Source: Haematomicrobium sanguinis DSM 21259 (GTDB taxonomy: Bacteria > Actinomycetota > Actinomycetes > Actinomycetales > Micrococcaceae). Taken from it: DNA of 64,000 bases. A program made the translations under genes and the position numbers. Positions 16,198 to 24,741 of this stretch are shown piece after piece. A model generated the notes under the pieces. That model ran no database searches, had not been told where the DNA came from, and was given only the letters and a program-made list of their open reading frames with translations. Positions within the stretch are counted from its first letter, which is position 1, and every line of letters begins with the position of its first letter. Location of the stretch: positions 248,001 through 312,000 of the forward strand of contig NZ_JIAG01000001.1 of assembly GCF_000688395.1 (NCBI RefSeq). Direction: 5' to 3'.

Positions 16198-17385
16198 ATG
16201 CCCCCACAAGACATCCGCATCACCGCAATCCAAGCAGACCCGAGTGAGCCGCAAACGCTCTTACGACCGCTCATGCGCGCCCTGGAAACAGAAGGCGAAA
16301 CGCTCGGCATCTATCACGGGGACACGAACCCGTTCCCCACGCACGCCACAATAGACGTTCCCGAGGACGATGACGCTGCCCTCATCATCGCCACCTCCGG
16401 TTCGACCGGCACCCCCAAACAAACGGTCCTGACCGTGGACGCGCTCTCCGGCTCCTCGATGGGCACCGCGATCACCTTGGGGATGGAGGGTCAGTGGCTG
16501 CTCGCGCTCCCGACCTCCTACATCGCCGGAATCCAGGTGCTCGTCCGCTCGCTCTACGCTGGAACCGCGCCGATCGTCATGCCGCTGGACGCGAAGTTCA
16601 CCCCCGAACTCTTCACCGCATTCGCCCGCGAAATGACCGACCGCACCCGCATGACCTCGCTCGTCCCCGCGCAACTCGACACGCTCCTGCAGGACCCCAG
16701 CCCGGAGACCCTCGCCGTCCTGCAACGCTTCAACGCGATCCTAATTGGCGGCGCCCCCATTCCAATGGCACTCCAAAACCGTGCCGCAGAACTGGGCCTC
16801 AACCTCATCCGCACCTACGGGAGCGCTGAAACCGCGGGCGGATGTATCTATGACGGCACCCCCATTGACGGTGCCGAAGTCCGCATCGAGGACGGCGCAA
16901 TCCTCCTCGGCGGCGCCACTATCGCAGCCGGATACCTGGACAACCCTGCCCTCACCGCAGACCGCTTCTTCACCGACGAGAATGGCACCCGCTGGTACCG
17001 CACCGATGATCTTGGCCACATCACTGACGGCGTGCTCACCGTCACCGGCCGCCGCGACGACGTCATCAATACCGGCGGCATTAAGGTCTCCGCAGCCCTC
17101 ATTCAAGAGCGGCTCAATCAGCACGAGGCAGTAGCCGAATCCTTTGTGACGGGCACCGAACACCCGCACTGGGGCACCCAGGTGAGTGCCGCCGTCGTGC
17201 TTCACACCCCGGTACCCGAAGACCAACTGGCCGCGTGGGTGGAAGCCGAGCTCGGCAAACCCGCGCGCCCGCGCCGCTGGCTGCGCGTGCCGGCGCTTCC
17301 GGTGCTGAATAATGGCAAGGTGGATAGGCAGGCGCTGATTGCGCGGCTGCGGGAGATGAACGACGGCGAGCGGCCGGCTAAGTAG
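16198..17385 (+). CDS. menE: o-succinylbenzoate-CoA ligase (MenE)
   Basis: Acyl-adenylating enzyme activating o-succinylbenzoate with CoA for MenB. It is 395 residues, shorter than typical 450-residue forms but usual for actinobacteria. The ATP-binding loop is TSGSTGTPKQTVL (about residues 66-78), followed by YGSAETAGG, YRTDDLG, GRRDDVINTGGIKV and the catalytic Lys in NNGKVDRQALI. The extreme C-terminus (MNDGERPAK) is encoded by an ACGACGGCG motif. It starts 32 bp after menB with AGGAAG upstream, and menA follows after 16 bp; this is one operon. Confidence 0.92.
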   Translation: MPPQDIRITAIQADPSEPQTLLRPLMRALETEGETLGIYHGDTNPFPTHATIDVPEDDDAALIIATSGSTGTPKQTVLTVDALSGSSMGTAITLGMEGQWLLALPTSYIAGIQVLVRSLYAGTAPIVMPLDAKFTPELFTAFAREMTDRTRMTSLVPAQLDTLLQDPSPETLAVLQRFNAILIGGAPIPMALQNRAAELGLNLIRTYGSAETAGGCIYDGTPIDGAEVRIEDGAILLGGATIAAGYLDNPALTADRFFTDENGTRWYRTDDLGHITDGVLTVTGRRDDVINTGGIKVSAALIQERLNQHEAVAESFVTGTEHPHWGTQVSAAVVLHTPVPEDQLAAWVEAELGKPARPRRWLRVPALPVLNNGKVDRQALIARLREMNDGERPAK

Positions 17386-17401
17386 CGAAGGGAACCAGAG
17401 C

Positions 17402-18286
17402 GTGGCAACAGTGGGGCAATGGATTGCGGGAGCTCGTTTGCGGACGTTGACGATGGCGATCTCGCCGGTCATTGTCGGTAGCGCCGCAGCGTTTGACCTC
17501 GGCTCGTTCCGGTGGGAATACGCGCTCATTGCGCTCGGGATTGCGCTGCTGCTGCAGATCGGCGTGAACTACGCGAACGACTACTCGGACGGAGTGCGCG
17601 GCACCGATGACAAGCGCGTCGGACCGTTGCGGTTGACCGCCTCCGGTGCGGCCTCACCGGGTGCGGTGAAGACCGCCGCGTTCGTGTGCTTTGGGCTGGC
17701 GATGTTGCTGGGGCTGTTGCTCGTGGTGCTGACTCAGACCTGGCCGCTGCTTTTGGTCGGCGTCGCGTGCGTGGTGGCCGCGTGGGGGTATACCGGCGGC
17801 AAGAACCCGTACGGGTATCTCGGGCTCGGCGACGTGTTTGTGTTTATTTTCTTTGGGCTGGTGGCGACCCTGGGGACAACGTACACGCAGGCCGGGCGAC
17901 TGGGGACCGTCGCGTGCATCGGAGCGATTTGTTGCGGGTTGTTCGCGATGGCGTTGCTGATGGCGAACAACGTGCGGGACATTCCGACCGACCGTGCCGT
18001 CGGCAAGAAGACGCTCGCCGTGCGGCTCGGGGATTCCGCGGCGCGGCTCGCGTTTGTGATGATGCTTGGCGCCGCGATCTTGCTACCGCTGATTCTGGTG
18101 GGGACGCACCCGTGGGTGTTGCTTGTGCTGCTGTTGATTCCGGTGTGTTTGATTCCGGCGTGGGTGATGTTGCGGGCGAGCTCGCCCGAGGCGCTCATTC
18201 CGGTCCTGAAGCAGACCGGGGTGGCCTCGCTGCTGTTTGCTGTGCTGTACTCCGGCGGCGTGGTGCTGACGCGGGTGCTGTCTTAG
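17402..18286 (+). CDS. menA: 1,4-dihydroxy-2-naphthoate polyprenyltransferase (MenA)
   Basis: UbiA-family integral membrane prenyltransferase, 294 residues and 8-9 helices, adding the isoprenoid tail to dihydroxynaphthoate to give demethylmenaquinone. The two Asp-rich prenyl-diphosphate sites are NYANDYSDG (residues 56-64) with DDKRVGPLRL after it, and NNVRDIPTDRAVGKKTLAVR later. The GTG start has GAAGGGAACC upstream. Last gene of the menB-menE-menA run. Confidence 0.93.
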   Translation: MATVGQWIAGARLRTLTMAISPVIVGSAAAFDLGSFRWEYALIALGIALLLQIGVNYANDYSDGVRGTDDKRVGPLRLTASGAASPGAVKTAAFVCFGLAMLLGLLLVVLTQTWPLLLVGVACVVAAWGYTGGKNPYGYLGLGDVFVFIFFGLVATLGTTYTQAGRLGTVACIGAICCGLFAMALLMANNVRDIPTDRAVGKKTLAVRLGDSAARLAFVMMLGAAILLPLILVGTHPWVLLVLLLIPVCLIPAWVMLRASSPEALIPVLKQTGVASLLFAVLYSGGVVLTRVLS

Positions 18287-18345
18287 GGGCTGTGCGGTTT
18301 TGGGGGCTGCGCGGCTTTGGGAGCGTGTGGCCTTGGGGGTTGGCG

Positions 18346-18627
18346 CTAACGGTTTTGCGGGCGGACGTTCGGGTCCGCGTCATCCTCAGCGGCGGCGTCG
18401 TCAAGCTCTAGCTTGTTCCGTTTCGGCGTGCCCGTGCGCTTGACCTTGTCGCGAAGGTAGATGCCGGCCGCGTCGCGCCACTTGCTGAAGAAAAGGAAGC
18501 ACACGCACCACGCGACGATAGCGCCGAAGATAACGCCAAAAATCGGTCCCGTCCCTAGGTACCAGAACAGCAAAAAGAAGGCGACGGTCAGCCCAAAACG
18601 TAAAGCGGTGTATCTCCAAAATGGCAC
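18346..18627 (-). CDS. DUF4229 membrane protein
   Basis: 93-residue protein with two membrane helices (WRYTALRFGLTVAFFLLFWY, then GPIFGVIFGAIVAWCVCFLFF) and a basic then acidic C-terminal tail. This pattern matches the actinobacterial DUF4229 family, often found beside menA, with no known function. GTG 18627 is chosen over an upstream ATG because a consensus TACAAT (18634-18639) lies exactly 6 nt before it, which would give a leaderless message. Convergent with menA. Confidence 0.75.
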   Translation of the reverse strand: MPFWRYTALRFGLTVAFFLLFWYLGTGPIFGVIFGAIVAWCVCFLFFSKWRDAAGIYLRDKVKRTGTPKRNKLELDDAAAEDDADPNVRPQNR

Positions 18628-18633
18628 GTGGTT

Positions 18634-18639
18634 ATTGTA
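18634..18639 (-). promoter_or_regulatory. -10 hexamer of the DUF4229 gene (TACAAT)
   Basis: TACAAT on the minus strand, 6 nt upstream of GTG 18627. The spacing puts +1 on the start codon. One of the clearest leaderless starts in the window. Confidence 0.6.
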
Positions 18640-18737
18640 CGGGCCGAACCTGGGTGCCCGCTCCGGCTTCTCCGCGCTGCTGTACGCCACACTCCGCGAC
18701 TACGGGTTTCGGTGCTCACGGGTTGCAGGAATCCCAC

Positions 18738-18743
18738 TAGAAT
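18738..18743 (+). promoter_or_regulatory. -10 hexamer of the PLDc_N gene (TAGAAT)
   Basis: TAGAAT followed by 7 nt and the ATG at 18751, with no ribosome-binding site between them. This predicts a leaderless transcript. Confidence 0.6.
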
Positions 18744-18750
18744 TAACGCC

Positions 18751-19128
18751 ATGCCTCGACTCGTGTTGTTCCTTGCCATCGCACTCATTGCGCTCCTGGT
18801 GTATGCGCTGATCGATTGCGCGATGTCAGATCGCAGCCGTGTCCGGAGCATTGCAAAGCCTTGGTGGATTCTCATCATCATTGTGTTGCCCGTCGTGGGC
18901 CCCGTGCTGTGGTTTGTGCTGGGCCGGCCCCGCCGCGACTACACTCCGCCGCCGCGCACGCGTCCTGTTGGCCCGGTAGCACCGGATGATGATCCTGAAT
19001 TCTTGCGGATTCTCGAGCAACGCCGCCGCAATCAGGCCAAGGAGGCTGAGCTGAACGCCCGCGAGGAACAATTGCGCAAACGCGAGCAGGGTCTGGGCAA
19101 AGAAAACCGCGACGAAGACCCCTCTTAA
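18751..19128 (+). CDS. PLDc_N-domain membrane protein
   Basis: 125 residues. The first helix (residues 3-20) and a second (about 37-57) frame the PLDc_N motif KPWWILIIIVLPVVGPVLWF followed by GRPRRDY. Family members are small actinobacterial membrane proteins often encoded near menaquinone or cytochrome genes, with no catalytic phospholipase residues. The C-terminal third is a charged coiled-coil-like stretch (QRRRNQAKEAELNAREEQLR). Function unknown. The start is supported by the leaderless -10. Confidence 0.8.
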   Translation: MPRLVLFLAIALIALLVYALIDCAMSDRSRVRSIAKPWWILIIIVLPVVGPVLWFVLGRPRRDYTPPPRTRPVGPVAPDDDPEFLRILEQRRRNQAKEAELNAREEQLRKREQGLGKENRDEDPS

Positions 19129-19214
19129 GCGGACCGTCTCCAGGCTGTTCACCCACACGTCACGCCCAGGTCACGTCGGCGCCACGCCCCCGATGCCGCA
19201 CCCCACCCCAAAAA

Positions 19215-19274
19215 GTTGACGCAGATTAACAAAAGTGTGCGGGATCCCGTACAACTTTGGTGATCTGGTACAAC
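19215..19274. repeat. 60-bp palindrome family, copy 1 (right half decayed)
   Basis: Same 60-bp unit as at 46291-46350. It starts GTTGACGCAGATTA, has centre GGGATCCC, and the right half ends ATCTG-N3-CAAC with several changes. It lies just beyond the 3' end of the DUF559 gene, and copy 2 lies beyond its 5' end. A preceding run CCCCACCCCAAAAA matches the pyrimidine-rich flank of the other copies. Confidence 0.8.
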
Positions 19275-19286
19275 TGCGTGACGTGC

Positions 19287-20255
19287 TTACTCAGCCTCAG
19301 CCCACTGCACTCCTGCGCCGCGCAAGAGCTGGACGAGCCGCCCGGGTTCACGGATTTCGTCCCACCCCCAGCGCACTACGGTGTAACCGAGTCGTCGCAA
19401 CCGGTCTTCACGCTTCTTCTCAGCCAAGAGAACTTCCTCAAGAGACTTCCCGTTGCGAAACTTGGCATCTCGGTACTTGACCATTCCGTCGAACTCACCG
19501 ATAACCCGCGATTTTCTGAAGAACGCATCGACGTAAGCGACGAAACCGAGTTCGTCCTCGAACCTGACCTGCAACTCGGGCACTTCAAGCCCCGCGTCAA
19601 TCGCGATTATTCGGCTAAGTGTTTCGCCTGGCGACATGGAAAGCGGAGTCGCTAGGTCGAGTATCGCAGTGGCCAACTGACGTTTGGTCTTCGCATTGAG
19701 CCGACGGATGGTTTCTGTGATTTGTGTCCGTGCTTCTTCCTCGCTTATCCGATCTTCGAACACCATTTGCCGGAGGAGCCAGTCCATGGCGGCGACTGCC
19801 CACGACCGTGACAATTGCACGGACAAGCTGACCACGGTGTCAGTACGGGCCAGAACTTTGATCCCGTCGGGACGTCGCACCAGCCGTGGGTCGGCAAGGA
19901 AGGTGACAAGTCGCTTATAACCTTTCCCACTGCGTTGGCCAGTTCGGGTGCGCAACACCTCTACAATGGTTGGCGTAAATTCGAGCCAGATTTCCCAATA
20001 AGTTGCAGCGCTTCTGCCGATGAGCGCGAAGTTCGTGAGACCTCGCCTGCTGAGCGCTTGGACTTTGAGTTCATGGCGTTGCAAATGCGAGAGTTCCTCG
20101 CTGGAGGAAACATAAGAGCCATAGTGGACACATGTGAGTTCACCAGCACCGACTTTTCGGTAAAAGCGCTGTGAACTTCCGAGGCGGGGTGCGTCGTCTC
20201 GGTGTGCTTGAAGTGGTGGAAGTGTCTTACTCATGGGGAAAGCATTCCGAGACAT
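19287..20255 (-). CDS. DUF559 (Vsr-like PD-(D/E)XK) protein with AbiEi-like N-terminus
   Basis: 322 residues. The N-terminal part resembles actinobacterial AbiEi-antitoxin-type proteins (a GELTCVHYGSYVSS start then SAATYWEIW). The C-terminal ~100 residues match DUF559, a Vsr-like nuclease fold: the strand RVIGEFDGMVKY supplies E and D of the PD-(D/E)XK core, followed by LLAEKKREDRLRRLGYTVVRW. Nuclease activity is plausible but unproven. It is flanked by two 60-bp palindromes, and its upstream region carries the bipartite motif shared with the tad pilus genes. ATG 20255 is used; ATG 20234 is an alternative. Confidence 0.75.
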   Translation of the reverse strand: MSRNAFPMSKTLPPLQAHRDDAPRLGSSQRFYRKVGAGELTCVHYGSYVSSSEELSHLQRHELKVQALSRRGLTNFALIGRSAATYWEIWLEFTPTIVEVLRTRTGQRSGKGYKRLVTFLADPRLVRRPDGIKVLARTDTVVSLSVQLSRSWAVAAMDWLLRQMVFEDRISEEEARTQITETIRRLNAKTKRQLATAILDLATPLSMSPGETLSRIIAIDAGLEVPELQVRFEDELGFVAYVDAFFRKSRVIGEFDGMVKYRDAKFRNGKSLEEVLLAEKKREDRLRRLGYTVVRWGWDEIREPGRLVQLLRGAGVQWAEAE

Positions 20256-20283
20256 GAGGTTTAGCGACAGTGCGGATCAAGCA

Positions 20284-20328
20284 TTTGTGGATAACCGCTC
20301 GCAAAAACAGAACTGTGTAGGAGCATCC
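20284..20328 (-). promoter_or_regulatory. shared bipartite promoter motif, site A (DUF559 gene)
   Basis: On the minus strand: GGATGCTCCTACACAG, 17 nt, GTTATCCACAAA, then about 28 nt to the ATG at 20255. The same two boxes with the same 17-nt gap occur at 51688-51727 (Flp-like pilin). Boxes with a 28-nt gap occur at 55797-55842 (ssd-tad operon). CACAAA may be the -10; the CTCCTACACAG box would be an activator site. Confidence 0.65.
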
Positions 20329-20382
20329 GCTCTCGCATCAAGAGTTGCAGATTCGCTCGCGCCGCCCCAAAGCGCTGAAAAA

Positions 20383-20442
20383 GTTGACGCAGATCGCCGA
20401 AGTTGTGCGGGATCCCGCACACTTTTGTTAATCTGCGTCAAC
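20383..20442. repeat. 60-bp palindrome family, copy 2
   Basis: GTTGACGCAGAT...ATCTGCGTCAAC around GGGATCCC, with mismatches between the arms. It lies between the 5' side of the DUF559 gene and the 3' end of ccsB, flanked by C-rich and AAAAA on the left and TTATTT plus G-rich on the right. Together with copy 1 it brackets the DUF559 gene. Confidence 0.85.
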
Positions 20443-20467
20443 TTATTTGGGGGGAGGGGGAGGTGGG

Positions 20468-21559
20468 CTAGGTCGGGTTCACTCCCGAGTATGAGTGCAA
20501 CCCGGAGAAGTAAATGTTCACGATCGAGAAGTTGAACACCACGCACAAGTAGCCGACCATGTTCAGCCAGGACGCGCGCACCCCGGTCCAGCCGCGCGTC
20601 GCACGAGCGTGCAGATACCCGGCGTACACCACCCAGATGATGAACGTCCACACTTCCTTGGTGTCCCAACCCCAGTAGCGCCCCCACGCCTTTTCCGCCC
20701 AGAGCGCTCCGGCCATCAGCGTGAACGTCCACAGCACAAACCCCAGCGCGGTAAGCCGGTACGCCAGCGTCTCCAGCGTCAGCGCACTCGGCACGTTCGC
20801 AAAGAACCCGGTAATCGCCGACTTCGCTGCCTTCGCCTTACCCTCCACACGCGTCTGAATCAGTTGCAACACCGAGAGCGCAAACGCAATCGTGAACAAG
20901 CCCGACGCCATCACCGCCACCGACACGTGGATCACCAACCACGGGCTTTGCAACGGCGGAGACGTCGGCGCCACCGGCGTCGGGAACACCACCACGGCCG
21001 CGGTCATCATGATCACCACGAGCCCCAGCACAAACGTGCCAATGAAGCGCAGGTCCCGCTTGATCAGCACAATCAAGAACACCGCCACCACCACAAGCGC
21101 GCCGGTGGTGCAGAACTCGTACATGTTGCCCCACGGCACGCGATTGGCCGCAATGGCTCGAGTGACCACGCCAATCGCGTGGATGACCAGACCGAGAATC
21201 GTCAGTGCCACCGCCACGCGCGCCGAGGGCCGCGGCTTGGACGTGTACGCGAGCGAATCGAGTTTCATGCCGCCCTTGCTCGAGGCGACCCGAGAATTGT
21301 CCAGGTCCGGCACTTGAGGCGAGTAACCGCCGTCGTTCTTCACCCCCGCACTACCCGCGCCGCCCGCGGAGGCCATGGCCAGCTTCTTGGCGCGCCGCTC
21401 TTCCTTGGTCCCGCTCGCGGACACGGTCTTGAGCGATTCGCCGCCGGAAACCATTTCCCAGGCGAAGAAGATGAACGCGACCGTATACGTTATCCCGGCC
21501 AGGAGCATGAAAATTTCGCTGAAGGTGCCAAGCTCTGCATTGACTATCGGATTGTTCAT
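20468..21559 (-). CDS. ccsB: cytochrome c biogenesis protein CcsB (CcsA/ResC type)
   Basis: 363-residue multi-helix haem-handling protein of System II cytochrome c maturation. The tryptophan-rich haem motif WGRYWGWDTKEVWTFI is present, with GNMYEF earlier and a conserved C-terminal VNIYFSGLHSYSG. It partners with ResB, encoded just upstream and overlapping by 4 bp. Residues about 70-100 form a non-conserved cytoplasmic loop containing VKNDGGYSPQV, encoded by a dispersed-element copy. Haem ligation and transfer occur on the outer side of the membrane. Confidence 0.92.
   Translation of the reverse strand: MNNPIVNAELGTFSEIFMLLAGITYTVAFIFFAWEMVSGGESLKTVSASGTKEERRAKKLAMASAGGAGSAGVKNDGGYSPQVPDLDNSRVASSKGGMKLDSLAYTSKPRPSARVAVALTILGLVIHAIGVVTRAIAANRVPWGNMYEFCTTGALVVVAVFLIVLIKRDLRFIGTFVLGLVVIMMTAAVVVFPTPVAPTSPPLQSPWLVIHVSVAVMASGLFTIAFALSVLQLIQTRVEGKAKAAKSAITGFFANVPSALTLETLAYRLTALGFVLWTFTLMAGALWAEKAWGRYWGWDTKEVWTFIIWVVYAGYLHARATRGWTGVRASWLNMVGYLCVVFNFSIVNIYFSGLHSYSGVNPT
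21318..21340 (-). repeat. dispersed 22-bp element copy inside ccsB
   Basis: Minus strand AAGAACGACGGCG, then GTTA and CTCGCC. In frame it reads KNDGGYSP, in a variable loop between the first and second membrane parts of CcsB. Same frame as the copies in bioB, the BioQ-like gene and menB. Confidence 0.65.
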
Positions 21560-23205
21560 GAGTTGTCCTTGCTGGCGGTGACCAGGGTGTCGTCGGTGTC
21601 GGGTCTATTTTCGTCGTGATCGTCTGGGGCGGGCAAGTCCCAGGCGGTAGAGAGCATCTCGGAGACGGAATCGCGTTCGCGCGCGAGCCCGTGATCCTCG
21701 CCGCGCGCCAGCAAGCCGAACTCCACCATGGTGCGCCCATCGGGGTGTTGCCCGGCGCGCACCCAGACGCGGCGGCGCGCAATGAACAGCGAGCCGATCA
21801 GCCCGAGCAGCGCGAGCGAGGAGAAAATCAGCGCGGGGATCTTCCCCGGGTCATACGTGATATCCACGCCGATATAGCGTTGCAACCCGCTGAAAGTGAT
21901 CGAGCCCTTGCCTTCGGGCAGGTCATAGGTCTGTCCGGGCTCGAGCACAATGCCGCCGGAGGACAAATCCCGCGAATTGAGCGGCGTCAACGTCGAGGTG
22001 TCTAACACGTACACGTTGGAGGGCACGCCGTTATCCAGCCCCAAATCCCCGTAGTAGGAGTTGATATTCAGCGTCGGGTTAAAGGGATCCGGGTCTGCCG
22101 AGTACGCCACCCCGTTAGCCGAGGTCACCGCGGTCGGCAGGAAGAATCCCACAAAACTCAGCTGATCCGGGCGCGCGTCCGGGACCTTCAACACAAAGGT
22201 CGAGTTGTAGTTGGAGTCGTTCGGCAGCGTCACTACCGGCCCCTCGGAGGCGATATTCCCGTTGCCATCGCGCACCGTGATCGAGGGCGCATAGCCGTTG
22301 CCGACCAAATAAATCTCGGTCCCGCCAAGGCTGAGCGGCTCATTGACCTTGAGCACCTGTTTTTGCTCCGGGGAGTCCGGCGAATCCTTCGTTGTCACAA
22401 ACGCTTCAAAGTTGGTGGGTTGCCCGTACTGCACCTTCTCGCGGTTGAACGTCGGCTTGAACTCGTCGAGGCGCACCGAATACGGCACGAGCGAATCCTG
22501 GTTGAAGTACCCGCCCTTGCGGAAGTTGTCATAGGCGACGAGGTTATTCACAAACGTATCGCCCTCGATAATGACCTTCTGCCCGCGATAACCAAACAGC
22601 CCGGTCACCGCGAACGCGATCATCACGCCGATCAGCGAGACGTGAAACACCAGGTTGCCGAGTTCCTTCAAAAATCCGCGCTCGGCGGCCACGGACGGCC
22701 GGTCGGTGTCCAGGTCCTGCACCACCACGCGGTATCCGCGCTTTTTCAGCGCTTTTGAGGCTTGTACGACGGCGTCTTCCGCACTTAATCCCGCGGCTGC
22801 CGGTACCTGGAGGGTTCCGTATTCGGAAAGTCGGGACAGCCGTTTTGGAGTCTTGGGCGGCTTGGCGCGCCACTGTTTGTAGTGCTGGCGTGTCCGCGGG
22901 ATGACGCAGCCGGCCAGGGAGATGAAAAGCAACAGGTAGATGGCGGAGAACCAGAACGAGGAGTACACGTCGAAGAGTTGGAACGTGTCCATCCACTCGC
23001 CGATGCCCGGATTGTCTTGGATGTATTTGGTGACCGCGGCCGGGTTCTGAATGCGTTGCGGGAAAAGGGAACCGGGGACTGCCGCAACAGCCAGAAGCAG
23101 CAGCAGGAAGAGGGCGGTGCGCATGCTGGTGAGCTGGGTCCACGCCCAGCGCAACATTTCCACAAACCCGAGGGCGGGTGCTTTTACACTGTTGTCTTTA
23201 CTCAT
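21556..23205 (-). CDS. resB: cytochrome c biogenesis protein ResB
   Basis: 549 residues. It has three membrane helices near the N-terminus (LTSMRTALFLLLLLAVAAVP, FWFSAIYLLLFISLAGC and FHVSLIGVMIAFAVTGLFGY), a large extracytoplasmic domain (about 215-465), and a final helix (ALIFSSLALLGLIGSLFIA). This is the usual ResB/Ccs1 layout. It forms the haem-export and ligation complex with CcsB; the start codon follows the ccdA stop by 7 bp and the end overlaps ccsB by 4 bp. Confidence 0.92.
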   Translation of the reverse strand: MSKDNSVKAPALGFVEMLRWAWTQLTSMRTALFLLLLLAVAAVPGSLFPQRIQNPAAVTKYIQDNPGIGEWMDTFQLFDVYSSFWFSAIYLLLFISLAGCVIPRTRQHYKQWRAKPPKTPKRLSRLSEYGTLQVPAAAGLSAEDAVVQASKALKKRGYRVVVQDLDTDRPSVAAERGFLKELGNLVFHVSLIGVMIAFAVTGLFGYRGQKVIIEGDTFVNNLVAYDNFRKGGYFNQDSLVPYSVRLDEFKPTFNREKVQYGQPTNFEAFVTTKDSPDSPEQKQVLKVNEPLSLGGTEIYLVGNGYAPSITVRDGNGNIASEGPVVTLPNDSNYNSTFVLKVPDARPDQLSFVGFFLPTAVTSANGVAYSADPDPFNPTLNINSYYGDLGLDNGVPSNVYVLDTSTLTPLNSRDLSSGGIVLEPGQTYDLPEGKGSITFSGLQRYIGVDITYDPGKIPALIFSSLALLGLIGSLFIARRRVWVRAGQHPDGRTMVEFGLLARGEDHGLARERDSVSEMLSTAWDLPAPDDHDENRPDTDDTLVTASKDNS

Positions 23206-23212
23206 CTACGCA

Positions 23213-24016
23213 TCACACCGGCAACGTTACTGTGGTCAAAAGTCCCTGAAGGTTGGCAATCCATGCTTGCCACACACCAAACACCATGAGCAGGCCAAGC
23301 ACAATGAGCATTCCGCCGCCGATCCGCTGAATCAGCACGCGGTGCTTCTTGAAGAATTTCATGGCGCCCATGCCGCGGCGCACGCCCAGCGCAATGAGGA
23401 GGAACGGCAGCCCCAAGCCTAGGCAGTAGAACAGGGTTAAGAAGGCGCCCTTGAGCGCGCTTCCTTCCGAGTCGGAGAGGACAAGCAACTGGATTGCGGC
23501 GAAGGTCGGCCCAATGCACGGCGCCCAACTCAGCCCAAAGATCACGCCCAACAGCGGCGCCCCCCACAGCCCGGCGGGCGGACGCGCTTCGATACGCCGA
23601 TCACGCTGGAAAAAGGAGAACCCGCCGAGGAAGACGATTCCCATGACAATGACCACCACGCCGAGTGCACGCATGATCCACTGCTGGTTTCCGGCCTGCA
23701 GCCACACAGCGACCTGGCCGAAGAAGGCGCCCAGCAACACCATGACGACGGTGAACCCCAGCACAAAGAGCCCAATCCCGAGCAGCATCCTCCCGCGCCG
23801 CTGCTTCTCCAGGTCGACACCGCTCAAACCGGTGACGTAGCCCAAATACCCCGGGACAAGCGGAAGCACACACGGCGAAACGAAGGACACCAGGCCGGCC
23901 AACACCGCGACCGGGATGGCAAGGAGCATCGAGCCGTTGAGGATGGCTTCGCCAAAGGGGTTCGCCTGCATGACGGGCGTGAGCGGAGCGAGCGCCGGAG
24001 CGAGGGCGAAAGTCAC
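23213..24016 (-). CDS. ccdA: cytochrome c biogenesis thiol-disulfide protein CcdA
   Basis: 267-residue membrane protein with six helices that passes electrons from cytosolic thioredoxin to the outer side to keep apocytochrome thiols reduced. The two conserved cysteines lie in SFVSPCVLPLVPGYLGY and GLSWAPCIGPTFAAIQ. ATG/GTG overlap with the resA stop (4 bp) shows coupling. Order resA-ccdA-resB-ccsB is the standard System II cluster. Confidence 0.92.
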   Translation of the reverse strand: MTFALAPALAPLTPVMQANPFGEAILNGSMLLAIPVAVLAGLVSFVSPCVLPLVPGYLGYVTGLSGVDLEKQRRGRMLLGIGLFVLGFTVVMVLLGAFFGQVAVWLQAGNQQWIMRALGVVVIVMGIVFLGGFSFFQRDRRIEARPPAGLWGAPLLGVIFGLSWAPCIGPTFAAIQLLVLSDSEGSALKGAFLTLFYCLGLGLPFLLIALGVRRGMGAMKFFKKHRVLIQRIGGGMLIVLGLLMVFGVWQAWIANLQGLLTTVTLPV

Positions 24017-24648
24017 CCTTCGTCCACCACGGTCTGCAATAGGGTACGCAGCACGGACTCTTGAGCGAGCCCAATCACGCGTGCACTCACCCGGCCTTCC
24101 TTATCCAAAATAATGGTGCTGGGCACGGCCTGCGGCGGAACAAACTTGCTGAGCGCGAGGAGCACCGAGCCGTCCGAGTCTGGAACCGAGGGGTAGGGAA
24201 TCTTGAAGTTGCGTTCAAACGCCTGGGCGGTCGCCTTCTCATCGCGCACATTAATGCCCAAGAAGTTGACCTTGTCGCCAAACTCGTCGGCCATTTTCAC
24301 CAGCGTGGGCGCCTCCGCGCGACACGGTGCGCACGCGGCGTACCACACATTGAGTAGCCCAGGTTTGCCGCGCCAATCCGAAGCGGCGACTGCCACGCCG
24401 TCGTACGTGGTTGCTTTAAACTCCACCGGCTCGCTCCGGTTGCCCTTGGCATATTCGGTGACCGAGCCATCCCCGGCAATGTAGTTCTTGTTGTCCCCGG
24501 CGCTGGCCTGCTGGGCGAGCGAATCCTGCGGCGCGCACGCGGCGAGCGCCGGAAGAGCCAGGGCGCCAAGCGCCAACGCGGAAAGCACGGTGCGGCGGGG
24601 GGCGACGCCGGGCAGACGTCCAGGGCTATCGGCGGGGGGAAAGTTCAC
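24013..24648 (-). CDS. resA: thioredoxin-like lipoprotein (ResA/TlpA family)
   Basis: 211 residues. An N-terminal Arg pair and hydrophobic stretch lead to a lipobox, LPALAAC, with Cys38 as the lipid-modified residue. The redox domain follows with WYAACAPC (C106, C109) and PQAVPSTIILDKEG carrying the cis-proline. It reduces apocytochrome c on the outside, receiving electrons from CcdA. GTG 24648 has GGAG 5-6 nt upstream. The upstream region contains a TAC-rich dyad. Confidence 0.9.
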   Translation of the reverse strand: MNFPPADSPGRLPGVAPRRTVLSALALGALALPALAACAPQDSLAQQASAGDNKNYIAGDGSVTEYAKGNRSEPVEFKATTYDGVAVAASDWRGKPGLLNVWYAACAPCRAEAPTLVKMADEFGDKVNFLGINVRDEKATAQAFERNFKIPYPSVPDSDGSVLLALSKFVPPQAVPSTIILDKEGRVSARVIGLAQESVLRTLLQTVVDEG

Positions 24649-24707
24649 GTTTTCTCCAGGCGGATGCGCGTGGGTCGATGGGGGATCGAGTGCGGCGCGC
24701 CCGTTTT

Positions 24708-24732
24708 CTACGACTTGTAGTAGACAATACTA
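24708..24732. promoter_or_regulatory. TAC-rich dyads upstream of the resA-ccdA-resB-ccsB operon
   Basis: CTACGACTTGTAGTAG (24708-24723) is a dyad with arms CTACNAC/GTNGTAG, and TAGTA-N5-TACTA (24718-24732) overlaps it. The composition resembles operators of BlaI/CopY-family repressors. It is AT-rich against the surrounding GC-rich DNA and is the obvious promoter region of the cytochrome operon. The cognate regulator is not in the window. Confidence 0.4.
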
Positions 24733-24741
24733 TTACGACAA

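Noticed and set aside
17181-17203. Full consensus match of the dispersed element in menE (minus strand).
   Set aside because: Reads VSAAVVL, a typical strand of adenylating enzymes, so it may be chance from Ala/Val codons.
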